DNA from: Clostridiaceae bacterium
GTDB lineage: Bacteria > Bacillota > Clostridia > DSM-8532
NCBI GenBank assembly: GCA_012719645.1
Contig: JAAXZX010000046.1
Coordinates: 1-56,180, forward strand
Length of the DNA: 56,180 bases
Reading direction: 5' to 3'
Below are positions 14,762 through 23,661 of the stretch, piece by piece. The notes under the pieces were generated by a model. That model was not told the origin of the DNA. It made no database searches and saw only the letters and a program-made list of their open reading frames with translations. Made by a program: the position numbers and the translations under genes. Each line of letters starts with the position of its first letter. Within the stretch, counting starts at the first letter, position 1.

Positions 14762-17311
14762 TTATTGCAGCCCGGCTTCATCGTCCCGGAACAGGATCAT
14801 GGCGGACCGGGGCGGAACCGTAACGGTTGTGTCATTTATGGTATAAAGGATTTCGGTTCCTGCCCTGTTCCCATCGGCGGCAACGTGCCACGGGCCGGTA
14901 CCGGGAAGGGCGATGGTTTCTGGTTCGGTTCCTGCATTGATGGCCACCATGATGGTTTCCCAGGGATCATTGTTGGCATGGTGGTTCAGCGTGAAAACAA
15001 TGCTGCTTTCCCTTGACGGCAGAAAACTAAGATGCCTTCTGATATCATCCGTCATGGACATCCTTAAAGCCGGATGGCTTCTGCGGAGGCTTATGAGTCC
15101 CTGGTGGTACTCGAAAACCCTGCGGTACCTTGATTTGTTGTTCCAGTCAATCTGGTTGATCTCATCGGGGGCATTATAGGAATTATGACATCCTTTTTTG
15201 GAACGCATCATATCAATCCCAAGCATGAGAAAGGGGATCCCCTGGGATGTCAGGACGATAACTCCGGCAAGGATGACCAGTTTCATATATTCCTCGTCAT
15301 CCAGGTCAGGCCTGCTTGCCCTTAGCTTGTCGTACAGGGTCAGGTTATCATGGGAAGCGGCATAGTTGACGCAGTGCCATGCATGTCCCGCCCAGGCGAA
15401 GCTGTTGTAGATAACCCGGGAATAGTCGATGCCATGGTGGAATACAGCCCCCGTGATCCCGAACTTGACACTTTCCTTCATATTGTAGTTTCCTGTTATG
15501 AAGCCCGTCTTCTCGCTATGGAAATTGTCCCCCTTGATGGCATCCCGGGTGTTGTCATTGAAAAAACCGATCCGGTCCAGTTTTGGGGCATTGGTTTTTG
15601 TTGCGGCCACAGCGCTGCTCAGCGGTGACAGGCCGCCGGTCCACCCTTCACCGTAGATGATAGCGTAGGGATTGAGAGCATCAAGCTCCTTTCTTATGAG
15701 GTTCATGGTTTCAATATCGTGGAGTCCCATAAGGTCGAAACGGAAACCGTCAATCCTGTATTCGCGCACCCAGTACTTCACCGAATCGACGATGAATTTT
15801 CTCACCATGGACCTCTCAGAGGCGGTTTCATTGCCGCATCCCGAGCCGTTGGAATACCGGTTGTACAGGTCGGTGCGGTAGTAATAGCCCGGCACGATCT
15901 TGTTAAAGTCCGACTCAAGGGTCTTGTATGTATGGTTGTAGACCACATCCATAACCACGCCGATACCTGCATCCTTAAAGGCCTTGATCATCTGTTTCAG
16001 TTCCTTTACCCTGACCGAGCCATCCTCCGGATCGGTGGAATAGGAACCGTCGGGCACATTGAAGTTGACCGGGTCATATCCCCAGTTGTACTGCGGTTGA
16101 TCCAGCCTGGTTTCATCAACTGTGAAGAAATCGAAAATGGGCATGAGATGGACATGGGTAACCCCAAGCTCTTTAAAATGGGAGAGGCCGGTGAGCTCAC
16201 CCTGTGGAGACCTGGTTCCTGTTTCGGCCAGTCCCAGGAACTTGCCCTTCATCTTTATTCCCGAGCTTTCATGGATGGTCGCGTCCCGGATATGAACCTC
16301 GTACAGGACCGCGTCGGTGGGGCTGTCAAGCCTTATATATCCCGTGTTTTCCCAGCCCGGGGGATTGGTACGGTCAAGGTCGATTATCATGCTCCTGCGG
16401 CCGTTGACCCCTGATGAACGGGCATAGGGATCGGCTGCCTCAAGGGTCATGCCCATTACAACAACCGTGTATGTATAATACTTGCCTGCAAGATCCCCGG
16501 GTATTCTTGCAACCCATGTGCCCTGAAGATCGCGGACCATCGGTTCCACGGTTATAAGGTTCGGACCGGATCCCTTTTCGAAGAGATTCACATATACCGC
16601 GTTGGCGATGGGGGCCCACACCCTGAAGAAGGTTGCCTCAGGCGTCCAGCGTGCCCCCAGGTCGTCCCCGGTATAGGTGAACTCGTTCTCAAACTCATGG
16701 GTGTCATACAGCATGCCGTGGGCCACCGCGCCTATGCGGAAGCCGGGCTTTACAACCATGTAGGAACTTCCCATAACCATGTCTTTCTCAAGGGAAATGA
16801 GGAAGTCACGGGCGCCCCTGATCTGGGTCACGTGGCGGATGGGGACCTCAAGCCCGTTTTCAAGTACCTTGAAGGGCTCCTTGTGCAAAGGGGCAGTGGC
16901 GGGAGCCTGGAGCCTGACATGTATCTCCCGGAAATTCTGGAACACCGCCGTTTCAAATCCGGGTGTGAGGCACAAATCCTTCTCGGAATACATGATGTCC
17001 ACGGTATCCTGCACGATATATATGTCCGCTGTCTTTGTCCTTGCGTCGTCTCCGATATGAAAATAACGGTCTATATGGAGATCCCTTTCATGCCAGCCTC
17101 CCCGCCGGACGATAATCCCGGCGGTGCTGCCCGTGAAGGATGAAACATCCACTTCGGCCACCATTGCTATCCTGCCTGGATCCTGGTTCAGCACCTCCTG
17201 GTATTTGAAACTGTGGAGGGAGCCTTCATGGCCCATTTCCCAGATCCACAGGTCCCAGCCGGTATAATCCTGATCATATCTGTAATAGTGTATCCTCAGC
17301 ATATCCGCCAT
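14762..17311 (-). CDS. pulA: Type I pullulanase, intracellular
   Basis: An 849-residue GH13 debranching enzyme that cuts alpha-1,6 bonds in glycogen, limit dextrin or pullulan. An N-terminal CBM41-like domain (LRIHYYRYDQDYTGWDLWIW) precedes a CBM48 domain (about 215-310) and the catalytic barrel. The type I signature YNWGYDP is at about 406, the nucleophile in DGFRFDLMG near 520 and the acid/base Glu in YGEGWTGG near 552. There is no signal peptide, so it probably acts in the cytosol, with the glucan phosphorylase at 42.4 kb. Start is uncertain between 17311 and 17302 (MLRIHYYRYD); neither has a strong ribosome site. Single gene, divergent from hisZ. Confidence 0.95.
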   Translation of the reverse strand: MADMLRIHYYRYDQDYTGWDLWIWEMGHEGSLHSFKYQEVLNQDPGRIAMVAEVDVSSFTGSTAGIIVRRGGWHERDLHIDRYFHIGDDARTKTADIYIVQDTVDIMYSEKDLCLTPGFETAVFQNFREIHVRLQAPATAPLHKEPFKVLENGLEVPIRHVTQIRGARDFLISLEKDMVMGSSYMVVKPGFRIGAVAHGMLYDTHEFENEFTYTGDDLGARWTPEATFFRVWAPIANAVYVNLFEKGSGPNLITVEPMVRDLQGTWVARIPGDLAGKYYTYTVVVMGMTLEAADPYARSSGVNGRRSMIIDLDRTNPPGWENTGYIRLDSPTDAVLYEVHIRDATIHESSGIKMKGKFLGLAETGTRSPQGELTGLSHFKELGVTHVHLMPIFDFFTVDETRLDQPQYNWGYDPVNFNVPDGSYSTDPEDGSVRVKELKQMIKAFKDAGIGVVMDVVYNHTYKTLESDFNKIVPGYYYRTDLYNRYSNGSGCGNETASERSMVRKFIVDSVKYWVREYRIDGFRFDLMGLHDIETMNLIRKELDALNPYAIIYGEGWTGGLSPLSSAVAATKTNAPKLDRIGFFNDNTRDAIKGDNFHSEKTGFITGNYNMKESVKFGITGAVFHHGIDYSRVIYNSFAWAGHAWHCVNYAASHDNLTLYDKLRASRPDLDDEEYMKLVILAGVIVLTSQGIPFLMLGIDMMRSKKGCHNSYNAPDEINQIDWNNKSRYRRVFEYHQGLISLRRSHPALRMSMTDDIRRHLSFLPSRESSIVFTLNHHANNDPWETIMVAINAGTEPETIALPGTGPWHVAADGNRAGTEILYTINDTTVTVPPRSAMILFRDDEAGLQ

Positions 17312-17431
17312 GTCACGGCCACAGGCTATTTCCGGCCTGCGGCAATACTGTGAAACCTTTCGTCTGTTTTATATTGTATATATTATAACCTTAGATGCGT
17401 TTCTGTTGTATAAATTCTTACTTAAAGCAAC

Positions 17432-17460
17432 TTGACACCGATATATTAAGGGGGTATAAT
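17432..17460 (+). promoter_or_regulatory. Consensus sigma-A promoter of the his operon
   Basis: TTGACA (17432-17437), 17 bases, TATAAT (17455-17460): both hexamers are exact consensus. Transcription should start near 17467, giving a leader of about 70 bases with a palindrome and an octamer array. Confidence 0.9.
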
Positions 17461-17475
17461 AGTTTCGTCCTTTAG

Positions 17476-17497
17476 TTTATCACATTAGCGTGATAAA
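17476..17497 (+). promoter_or_regulatory. Palindrome in the his leader (candidate operator or RNA hairpin)
   Basis: Perfect 8-bp inverted repeat TTTATCAC-ATTAGC-GTGATAAA, about 10 bases downstream of the expected start site. The position suits a repressor operator or a small 5' hairpin. There is no leader peptide with His codons and no T-box element. Confidence 0.5.
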
Positions 17498-17537
17498 GTG
17501 ATAGGGTAATAATGTAATAAAGTAATGAGGTAAGAGA
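17490..17537 (+). repeat. Six tandem imperfect octamers ending at the hisZ start codon
   Basis: Consecutive 8-base units: GTGATAAA, GTGATAGG, GTAATAAT, GTAATAAA, GTAATGAG, GTAAGAGA, then C and the ATG. Each begins GTRA. The fifth and sixth units supply the weak ribosome-binding site (ATGAGGTAAGAG). Confidence 0.65.
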
Positions 17538-17538
17538 C

Positions 17539-18759
17539 ATGAAGCGGTGGAGCATATATACGCCTGAAGGGGTGCAGGATATACTGTTTGACCAGTGCCG
17601 GATTAAAAGGAGACTGGAAGCCGGCTTGAGGAAGCTGTTCACAAGCTATGGGTACATGGAGATGGAAACCCCCACCATTGAGTTTTATGACGCCTTTGGC
17701 GGTGAGCTGGGCCTTATGAGGCAGGAGAGCATGTACAAGTTCTGCGACGCAAAAGGAAGGCTTCTTGTCCTGAGACCTGATATGACCATTCCCATTGCAA
17801 GGGTTGTGGCTACAAAGGTCAAGGATGAGTCCCTGCCCCTCAAGTGCTGTTATATCGGCAACACCTTCTGCTTCGACGAACTGGGGGGCGGAAGGCAGAA
17901 CGAATTCACCCAGGCTGGTGTTGAGATCCTTGGGATTCGTTCGCCGGAGGCCGATGCCGAGGTTATCGCCATGGCGGTGAAAGCCGTTAAGTCCTGCGGC
18001 CTTGATAAGTTCCAGATCGAAGTAGGACAGGTGGATTTCTTCAAGGGCATTATGGAGAAATCCGGGCTTTCTGCCGACGAGGTTGAGGAAGTACGGGAAG
18101 GAATAGACAGGAAGGACTTTGTGGCAGTTGAGCAGGTTATGAACAAGTACAGGGTAAGCGATGAACTGAAAGCCCTCATAATGGATCTTCCCAGGCTGTT
18201 CGGCAACAAGGATATCCTGTCGGGCATAAGCAGGGATTACATCGGCGGGAAGGCATCTGCGGCCCTTGATTACCTGCAGAAGGTGCTGGATATCCTGGAG
18301 GACAGGGGACTGGCCAACTATGTTTCCATCGACCTGGGCATGGTCCAGAGCCTGAATTATTACACGGGAATCGTGTTCCGGGGCTATACCTATGGTGTCG
18401 GGTTCCCCATATTAAGCGGCGGGCGCTATGACGGCCTGGTGTCAAAGTATGGGAAGGATTGTCCGGCCACCGGCTTTTCCATGGGAATCAACATGATCAT
18501 GATGGCCTTGGAAAGGCAGAACCTGGCGGGCAATGGAAACCCTGGAGGAATCCTGGTCACCTATGAAGAGGGAGCCCGTAAGTTTGCAGACGCCTACTGC
18601 GAGAAGGCTGTTGAAGGAGGCCTTATAGCCGAACTGGACATAGGAATGGGCGGACTTGAGGCCTGCCTCAGGTATGCCCGGGCCAAGGGGCTTGACAAGG
18701 TTGTCCTGTTCCGTGCCGACGGGACTTCCGAAGAGTTTGAAAGGGGTAAAAGACTATGA
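17539..18759 (+). CDS. hisZ: ATP phosphoribosyltransferase regulatory subunit HisZ
   Basis: A 406-residue paralogue of histidyl-tRNA synthetase that lacks aminoacylation and serves as the regulatory partner of short HisG. Class II synthetase-like features are present: [10 protein letters not shown] at the start, [13 protein letters not shown] (motif 2-like) near 75-90 and SGGRYDGLV near 295. The anticodon-binding domain of HisRS is reduced, as expected. It is first in the operon, under a consensus promoter, and overlaps hisG as ATGA, which fits a fixed HisZ:HisG complex in the first step of histidine synthesis, PRPP plus ATP to PR-ATP, with feedback by histidine. Confidence 0.95.
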   Translation: MKRWSIYTPEGVQDILFDQCRIKRRLEAGLRKLFTSYGYMEMETPTIEFYDAFGGELGLMRQESMYKFCDAKGRLLVLRPDMTIPIARVVATKVKDESLPLKCCYIGNTFCFDELGGGRQNEFTQAGVEILGIRSPEADAEVIAMAVKAVKSCGLDKFQIEVGQVDFFKGIMEKSGLSADEVEEVREGIDRKDFVAVEQVMNKYRVSDELKALIMDLPRLFGNKDILSGISRDYIGGKASAALDYLQKVLDILEDRGLANYVSIDLGMVQSLNYYTGIVFRGYTYGVGFPILSGGRYDGLVSKYGKDCPATGFSMGINMIMMALERQNLAGNGNPGGILVTYEEGARKFADAYCEKAVEGGLIAELDIGMGGLEACLRYARAKGLDKVVLFRADGTSEEFERGKRL

Positions 18760-19391
18760 GATATATAACCATTGCCCTGTCCAAGGGACGACTTACAGAG
18801 TTGTCAATAAGCCTTCTTGAAGGAGCCGGGCTTGATTGTTCCGAACTGAAGGAAAATTCGAGAAAGCTGATACTGACCGATGAAAAAAACAAGGTGAGAT
18901 TTTTCCTGGCAAAGCCTGCCGATGTGCCGGTCTATGTGGAGTACGGAGCGGCAGACATCGGGATTGTGGGGAAGGATACGCTGCTGGAGGAAGGCCGCGA
19001 TCTTTATGAAGTGCTTAACCTGGGCTTTGCAAAATGCAGAATGTGTGTCGCCGGCCCAAAGGAACTGGAAGGAAAGATGGACAGCATCACCATCACGCGG
19101 GTGGCGACAAAGTATCCCGAGATAGCGCGGACATACTTCAGGCATAAGAGGCGGGAATCGGTTGAGATCATCAAACTCAGCGGGTCTGTTGAACTGGCTC
19201 CGCTGGTGGGGCTTTCGGAAGTTATCGTGGACCTGGTTGAGACAGGCAGGACCCTCATGGAGAATGGCCTTGTGGTGCTTGATACCATTGCCGATATCAG
19301 TGCCAGGATGGTGGTCAACCGTGTAAGCATGAAGATGGAGAACGAGCGCATCACGAAGCTGATCGACGCGATACGCAAACAGTTGATGTGA
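18756..19391 (+). CDS. hisG: ATP phosphoribosyltransferase, short form (HisG-S)
   Basis: A 211-residue catalytic subunit without the C-terminal regulatory domain of long HisG, so it needs HisZ. It starts [11 protein letters not shown] and carries [10 protein letters not shown] near 65 and the PRPP-binding loop [19 protein letters not shown] near 145-163. It catalyses the first committed step of histidine synthesis. Its ATG overlaps the hisZ stop. The stop codon lies inside the first unit of a heptamer array (repeat locus B), and nearly 300 bases separate it from hisD, the only large break in the operon. Confidence 0.96.
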   Translation: MRYITIALSKGRLTELSISLLEGAGLDCSELKENSRKLILTDEKNKVRFFLAKPADVPVYVEYGAADIGIVGKDTLLEEGRDLYEVLNLGFAKCRMCVAGPKELEGKMDSITITRVATKYPEIARTYFRHKRRESVEIIKLSGSVELAPLVGLSEVIVDLVETGRTLMENGLVVLDTIADISARMVVNRVSMKMENERITKLIDAIRKQLM

Positions 19392-19556
19392 GAAATGGGA
19401 AGTGAGAGGATAGTTGGATCCCATAAGTACGGCTTCTAAGCCATTCATTATTTTCTCACATCCAACTTCTTACCTCTAACCTCAATTTGATGAGATTGCT
19501 TCGTCGCTGTGCTCCTCGCAATGACACATAAAGGCATTCGCTCCTCGCAATGACAT
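19385..19556. repeat. Intergenic repeat locus B inside the his operon
   Basis: Heptamer-like purine units begin at the hisG stop (GATGTGA, GAAATGG, GAAGTGA, GAGGATA). Their complement lies at 19454-19483, starting TCTCACATCCAAC and ending CTCTAACCTC, so the arms can pair. Then follows a GAGATTGCTTCG ... CTCGCAATGACA element (19492-19526) and a second partial copy ending GCAATGACA at 19556. It is inserted between hisG and hisD. Confidence 0.7.
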
Positions 19557-19599
19557 ACAAAAGCCTTTACGCTTAAGGACACAGCGCTGCAATGATAGC

Positions 19600-19675
19600 G
19601 GGACAGAACCGTCCCGGTTGTTACAATAAAACGCAATTGGTGCAGCGATATGATATGTCCCGAATGTTACAATAA
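19600..19675 (+). repeat. Direct repeat and GGGAC hairpin before hisD
   Basis: GTCCCGGTTGTTACAATAA (19611-19629) recurs as GTCCCGAATGTTACAATAA (19657-19675), 17 of 19 bases identical and 46 bases apart. The first copy is the right arm of GGGAC-AGAACC-GTCCC (19600-19615). The second copy ends at the hisD ribosome-binding site. Confidence 0.6.
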
Positions 19676-19688
19676 GGAGGTTTCGGCC

Positions 19689-20987
19689 ATGAGGATATAT
19701 GAGTACGGCAAGGATGATATGGAAACACTTTACGCATCCCTCCGAAAACGTACTCCCGAAGGGCGGAAGGATATTGAGGAGAAAGTCTCCGAGATCCTGC
19801 GCGCCGTAAAGGAGCGGGGTGACCATGCGGTATGCGAGTATACCCTAAAACTGGACGGGGTGTCGCTTTCCGCCCGGGAACTGGAGGTATCAGAAGAAGA
19901 TATGGAAAAGGCCCTGTCAGGCCTGGACAGGGACCTCAGAGAGGCCATAGAGCGGTCAGCGGCCAACATCCGGATCTTTCATGAAAGGCAGAGGGAGAAC
20001 TCCTGGTTCATGACCCGGGAGGATGGAATCATTCTCGGTCAAAAGGTAACACCGCTGAGCCGCGTGGGAGTCTATGCACCGGCTGGAACTGCGCCCCTGC
20101 CGTCGACAGTTCTTATGGATGTCATTCCTGCCAAGGTTGCCGGCGTGGGTGAGATCATACTCTGCTCCCCGCCCCAGAAGGATGGTAAGGTAGATCCCGT
20201 GGTCCTGGCCTGCGCAAGGATCGCCGGCGCAGACAGGGTATTTGCCGCAGGCGGAGCCCAGGCCATAGGGGCAATGGCCTATGGCACCGGGACCATTCCC
20301 ATGGTGGATAAGATCGTCGGTCCGGGAAACATCTACGTCCAGACGGCTAAAAAACAGGTTTTTGGAACCTGCGGCATTGATATGATAGCCGGTCCCAGCG
20401 AGGTGCTGGTGATCGCCGATGAAAGCGCCAACCCCGGGTATGTGGCGGCAGATCTCCTGTCCCAGGCTGAACATGACGCGCTTTCATCCGCCATCCTGGT
20501 AACCACTTCAAAAACTCTCGCCGATGCTGTGCTCAAGGCATTGGAAGACCAAATGGAGAGGCTTGGCCGGAATGAAATAATCAGGAAGTCACTGGAAGCC
20601 TACGGAGCCATTGTGTTGGCGCCCACCCTGAAGGAGGCGGTGAGCGTCTCCAACCGCATTGCTCCCGAGCATCTGGAGATTTTAACCAGGGACCCGTTCA
20701 CCCTGCTTCCGGAAATACAAAACGCGGGGGCGATCTTCCTGGGCGAGTATTCTCCCGAGCCGTTGGGTGACTATTTCGCAGGTCCCAACCATACCCTTCC
20801 CACCGTGGGAACAGCCAGGTTCTTCTCGCCGCTGGGTGTTTATGATTTTGTAAAAAGGTCCAGCATAATCAGCTATACCCGGAACGCCTTCGCAGATGCG
20901 GCGCCCTATGTGGCGTCATTCGCAGAAGCGGAAGGACTCCAGGCGCATGCCGAGTCCATCAGGATAAGATGCAGAGGAATTCTATAG
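19689..20987 (+). CDS. hisD: Histidinol dehydrogenase
   Basis: A 432-residue NAD-dependent zinc enzyme that performs the last two oxidations, histidinol to histidine. Family motifs are clear: VGVYAPAGTAPLPSTVLM near 120, the conserved GAGGAQAIGA-type stretch (FAAGGAQAIGAMAYGT) near 185, the signature MIAGPSEVLVIAD near 235, and GPNHTLPT near 360. ATG 19689 follows AATAAGGAGG; an earlier in-frame start at 19650 would fall in the direct repeat and is not favoured. hisC follows after 21 bases. Confidence 0.97.
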   Translation: MRIYEYGKDDMETLYASLRKRTPEGRKDIEEKVSEILRAVKERGDHAVCEYTLKLDGVSLSARELEVSEEDMEKALSGLDRDLREAIERSAANIRIFHERQRENSWFMTREDGIILGQKVTPLSRVGVYAPAGTAPLPSTVLMDVIPAKVAGVGEIILCSPPQKDGKVDPVVLACARIAGADRVFAAGGAQAIGAMAYGTGTIPMVDKIVGPGNIYVQTAKKQVFGTCGIDMIAGPSEVLVIADESANPGYVAADLLSQAEHDALSSAILVTTSKTLADAVLKALEDQMERLGRNEIIRKSLEAYGAIVLAPTLKEAVSVSNRIAPEHLEILTRDPFTLLPEIQNAGAIFLGEYSPEPLGDYFAGPNHTLPTVGTARFFSPLGVYDFVKRSSIISYTRNAFADAAPYVASFAEAEGLQAHAESIRIRCRGIL

Positions 20988-21008
20988 TATGCAGAAAGGA
21001 AAATGGTC

Positions 21009-22085
21009 ATGAACAGGTTTTGGAGTGACATAACCAGGGAGATAACCCCCTATGTTCCCGGCGAGCAGCCGCGGGATAAGATCAGGATCAAGCTCAATAC
21101 CAATGAGAACCCTTACCCGCCGTCCCCGGGTGTGATTGAATACATCAGGGAAATGGCAAACAGCGATCTGCGCCTTTATCCGGATCCGGACTCAAAGGTC
21201 TTGTGCGAAACAGTGGCGGAATTCTATGGGCTGTTTCCCAGCCAGGTGTTTCCGGGAAACGGTTCCGACGAGATACTGGCCTTCGTGTTCCAGGCTTTCT
21301 TCGGTCCGAATGACCTGATTGCCTTCCCGGATGTGACCTACAGCTTTTATCCCGTATATGCGGGCCTGTACCGCATCCCTTACAGGGAAGTACCGGTGCG
21401 GGAAGATTTTTCAATTGATTTTTCGGATTATCCACAGGGGCTCAAGGGCATTATCTTTGCAAATCCAAATGCCCCCACCGGGTTATATATGACGCCGGAA
21501 GAGATTGAAAAACTGCTCAGGTCAAGGCCCGACACCCTGGTTGTGATGGACGAGGCCTACGTGGATTTCGGGAACGAGTCGGCGGTTCCTCTTGTGAACA
21601 AATATGACAACCTGCTGCTGGTGCACACCTTGTCCAAATCAAGGTCCCTTGCAGGTATGAGGGTAGGTCTTGCCATGGGTCACCCTGAACTGATCGAGGG
21701 CTTGAACCGGATCAAGAACTGCTTCAATTCATATACCATGGACAGACTGGCCCAGGCCGCCGCAATACGCGCATTTGAGGATGATGATTATTACAGGGAA
21801 ATAAACCGGAGAATCATAACCGAGCGTGAAAGGTTCAAGGAAACCCTGAGGAAAATGGGCATACCATGCACCGATTCAAAATCCAATTTTGTATTCCTGA
21901 CCCTTCCCGGCATCAAGGGGCCTGACGCCTTAAGGCTTCTAAGGGAGCAGGGCATCCTGGTGAGAAATTTTGCCAGGCACCCCAGGATCGCGGACTGGCT
22001 CAGGATAACTATTGGCACAAAAGAGGATATGGACAGGGTTGTGGAAGCCATCATAAAGATCATGGAACGGCAAGTCTCACAGTGA
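21009..22085 (+). CDS. hisC: Histidinol-phosphate aminotransferase
   Basis: A 358-residue fold-type I PLP enzyme that transaminates imidazole-acetol phosphate with glutamate. Motifs: LNTNENPYPPSP at the substrate-binding N-terminus, FPGNGSDEIL, FANPNAPTG, DEAYVDFG and the PLP lysine in HTLSKSRSLAGMRVG near 215. Two ATGs six bases apart are possible (21003 and 21009); 21009 has the better distance from AAAGGA. hisB follows about 30 bases on. Confidence 0.96.
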   Translation: MNRFWSDITREITPYVPGEQPRDKIRIKLNTNENPYPPSPGVIEYIREMANSDLRLYPDPDSKVLCETVAEFYGLFPSQVFPGNGSDEILAFVFQAFFGPNDLIAFPDVTYSFYPVYAGLYRIPYREVPVREDFSIDFSDYPQGLKGIIFANPNAPTGLYMTPEEIEKLLRSRPDTLVVMDEAYVDFGNESAVPLVNKYDNLLLVHTLSKSRSLAGMRVGLAMGHPELIEGLNRIKNCFNSYTMDRLAQAAAIRAFEDDDYYREINRRIITERERFKETLRKMGIPCTDSKSNFVFLTLPGIKGPDALRLLREQGILVRNFARHPRIADWLRITIGTKEDMDRVVEAIIKIMERQVSQ

Positions 22086-22116
22086 TATAATGAAAAAAAC
22101 CTATTGAAATGGCGGG

Positions 22117-22710
22117 GTGAGTTTGTTGAGAAAAGCGGATATTGCCAGAAAAACTAAAGAAACGGATATAAGGCTTGTTCTGAACCTTGACGGCGAAGGC
22201 AGGTGCACTGCTGCGTCAGGCATAGGGTTTCTGGACCATATGCTGAACCTTTTTTCAGGACATGGCCGCTTCGACCTGGAACTCAGATGCAGCGGCGACC
22301 TGGATGTGGATACGCACCACACGGTAGAGGATACGGGCATTGTCCTGGGGAAGGCCATCTCCGAGGCATTGGGCGCCCGTGAATCCATAAAGAGGTATGG
22401 AAGCGCGCTGATTCCGATGGATGAGTCCCTGGCCCAGGTAGCCCTGGACCTTTCCAACCGGCCCTACCTTTATTTTGACGTTCCTTTCAACAATCCGCAG
22501 GTGGGCGGGATGGAAACCGAGATGTTCGAGGAATTTTTCCGCGCCCTGGCTGTCAATGCCGGCATGACCCTGCATATCAGCGTTCTGCACGGCAGTAACA
22601 ACCACCACATAATAGAAGCCGTATTCAAGGCATTCGCAAGGGCACTCAGGGAAGCGGTTACCATAGATCCGTCCATAAAGGGTGTCAATTCCACAAAGGG
22701 CACGCTTTGA
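22117..22710 (+). CDS. hisB: Imidazoleglycerol-phosphate dehydratase
   Basis: A 197-residue monofunctional dehydratase without a fused phosphatase domain, so histidinol phosphatase must be encoded elsewhere. The manganese-binding motifs are present: DHMLNLFSGHGRFDL near 45-60, DTHHTVEDTGIVLG near 68-80, and GSNNHHIIEAVFKAFARAL near 160-180. The start is a non-ATG codon: GTG at 22117, or TTG at 22126 with GGGGTGAG upstream; I cannot decide between them. Confidence 0.95.
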   Translation: MSLLRKADIARKTKETDIRLVLNLDGEGRCTAASGIGFLDHMLNLFSGHGRFDLELRCSGDLDVDTHHTVEDTGIVLGKAISEALGARESIKRYGSALIPMDESLAQVALDLSNRPYLYFDVPFNNPQVGGMETEMFEEFFRALAVNAGMTLHISVLHGSNNHHIIEAVFKAFARALREAVTIDPSIKGVNSTKGTL

Positions 22711-22770
22711 GGCAATGTGAACCGCAGCGCATCATACCCGCAAACATATAAACAGATGGAGGAATACAGG

Positions 22771-23661
22771 ATGCTTGTTCGAAACACTGATTTCATTGAT
22801 CTTCCCGTTTTTGTCAGGGGCAAGGTCAGGGATGTCTATGAAGTTGGAGACGATATGCTCCTCATGATAGCCACCGACAGGATATCGGCTTTTGACGTGG
22901 TGTTCAATGAATTGATACCCAACAAGGGCAAGGTTTTAAACAGCCTGTCGGCCTTCTGGTTTGATTTCTGCAGCGATATAATCGGGAATCACCTGGTAAC
23001 TACAGATGTTTCCGAGTATCCCATGGGCCTGTCCAAATTCAGGGAGGAACTCCAGGGCAGGTCCATGCTGGTGAGAAAGGTTAAGATGGCGGAGGCCGAA
23101 TGCATCGTCCGCGGTTATTTGGAGGGTTCAGGCCTTAAGGACTACAGGGCTACCGGCGAGATATGCGGGATTAAGCTGCCTGAGGGATTAATGCAGGCCG
23201 ATAAGCTTCCCGAGCCCATTTTCACCCCATCCACCAAGGCAAGTGAAGGGCACGATATCAATGTCAGCTTTGACTATGTGGAGAACAGGATCGGCAAGGA
23301 GCTTGCGGCAGAATTAAGGGAAAAGTCCCTTGCCCTGTACCGCAAGGCCTCAGAATATGCCCTGAGGCGGGGCATTATCCTTGCCGACTCAAAGTTTGAG
23401 TTTGGAATCCTCGACGGCAGGCTTGTGGTGGCCGATGAACTGTTTACCCCCGATTCCTCGAGGTTCTGGGACCTCTCGGACTATAAGCCGGGCCAGCCCC
23501 AGAAGAGCTTTGACAAGCAATACCTGCGGGAATACCTGGAGACCCTTGACTGGGACAAAAAACCGCCTGCTCCAACGCTTCCTCCCGAGGTTATAGAAAA
23601 GACCGAGAAAAAATACATCGAAGCCTATGAACGCATTACAGGAAAGAAGTTTGAGCCATGA
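22771..23661 (+). CDS. purC: Phosphoribosylaminoimidazole-succinocarboxamide synthase
   Basis: A 296-residue SAICAR synthetase of purine synthesis: CAIR plus aspartate plus ATP to SAICAR. Motifs: VRGKVRDVYEVGDDMLLMIATDR... region at 12-30 as GKVRDVYEVG, the ATDRISAFDVV block, ECIVRGYLEGSGLKDY, and ADELFTPDSSRFW near the C-terminus. ATG 22771 follows GGAGGA; the frame reaches back to 22717 without a ribosome site. It overlaps hisH as ATGA, so it is firmly part of the his operon, which is unusual. The two pathways meet at AICAR, the by-product of HisF. Confidence 0.96.
   Translation: MLVRNTDFIDLPVFVRGKVRDVYEVGDDMLLMIATDRISAFDVVFNELIPNKGKVLNSLSAFWFDFCSDIIGNHLVTTDVSEYPMGLSKFREELQGRSMLVRKVKMAEAECIVRGYLEGSGLKDYRATGEICGIKLPEGLMQADKLPEPIFTPSTKASEGHDINVSFDYVENRIGKELAAELREKSLALYRKASEYALRRGIILADSKFEFGILDGRLVVADELFTPDSSRFWDLSDYKPGQPQKSFDKQYLREYLETLDWDKKPPAPTLPPEVIEKTEKKYIEAYERITGKKFEP

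Noticed and set aside
17461..17538. T-box or histidine leader peptide before hisZ
   Set aside because: The leader is about 70 bases, has no T-box sequence, no run of His codons and no terminator hairpin.
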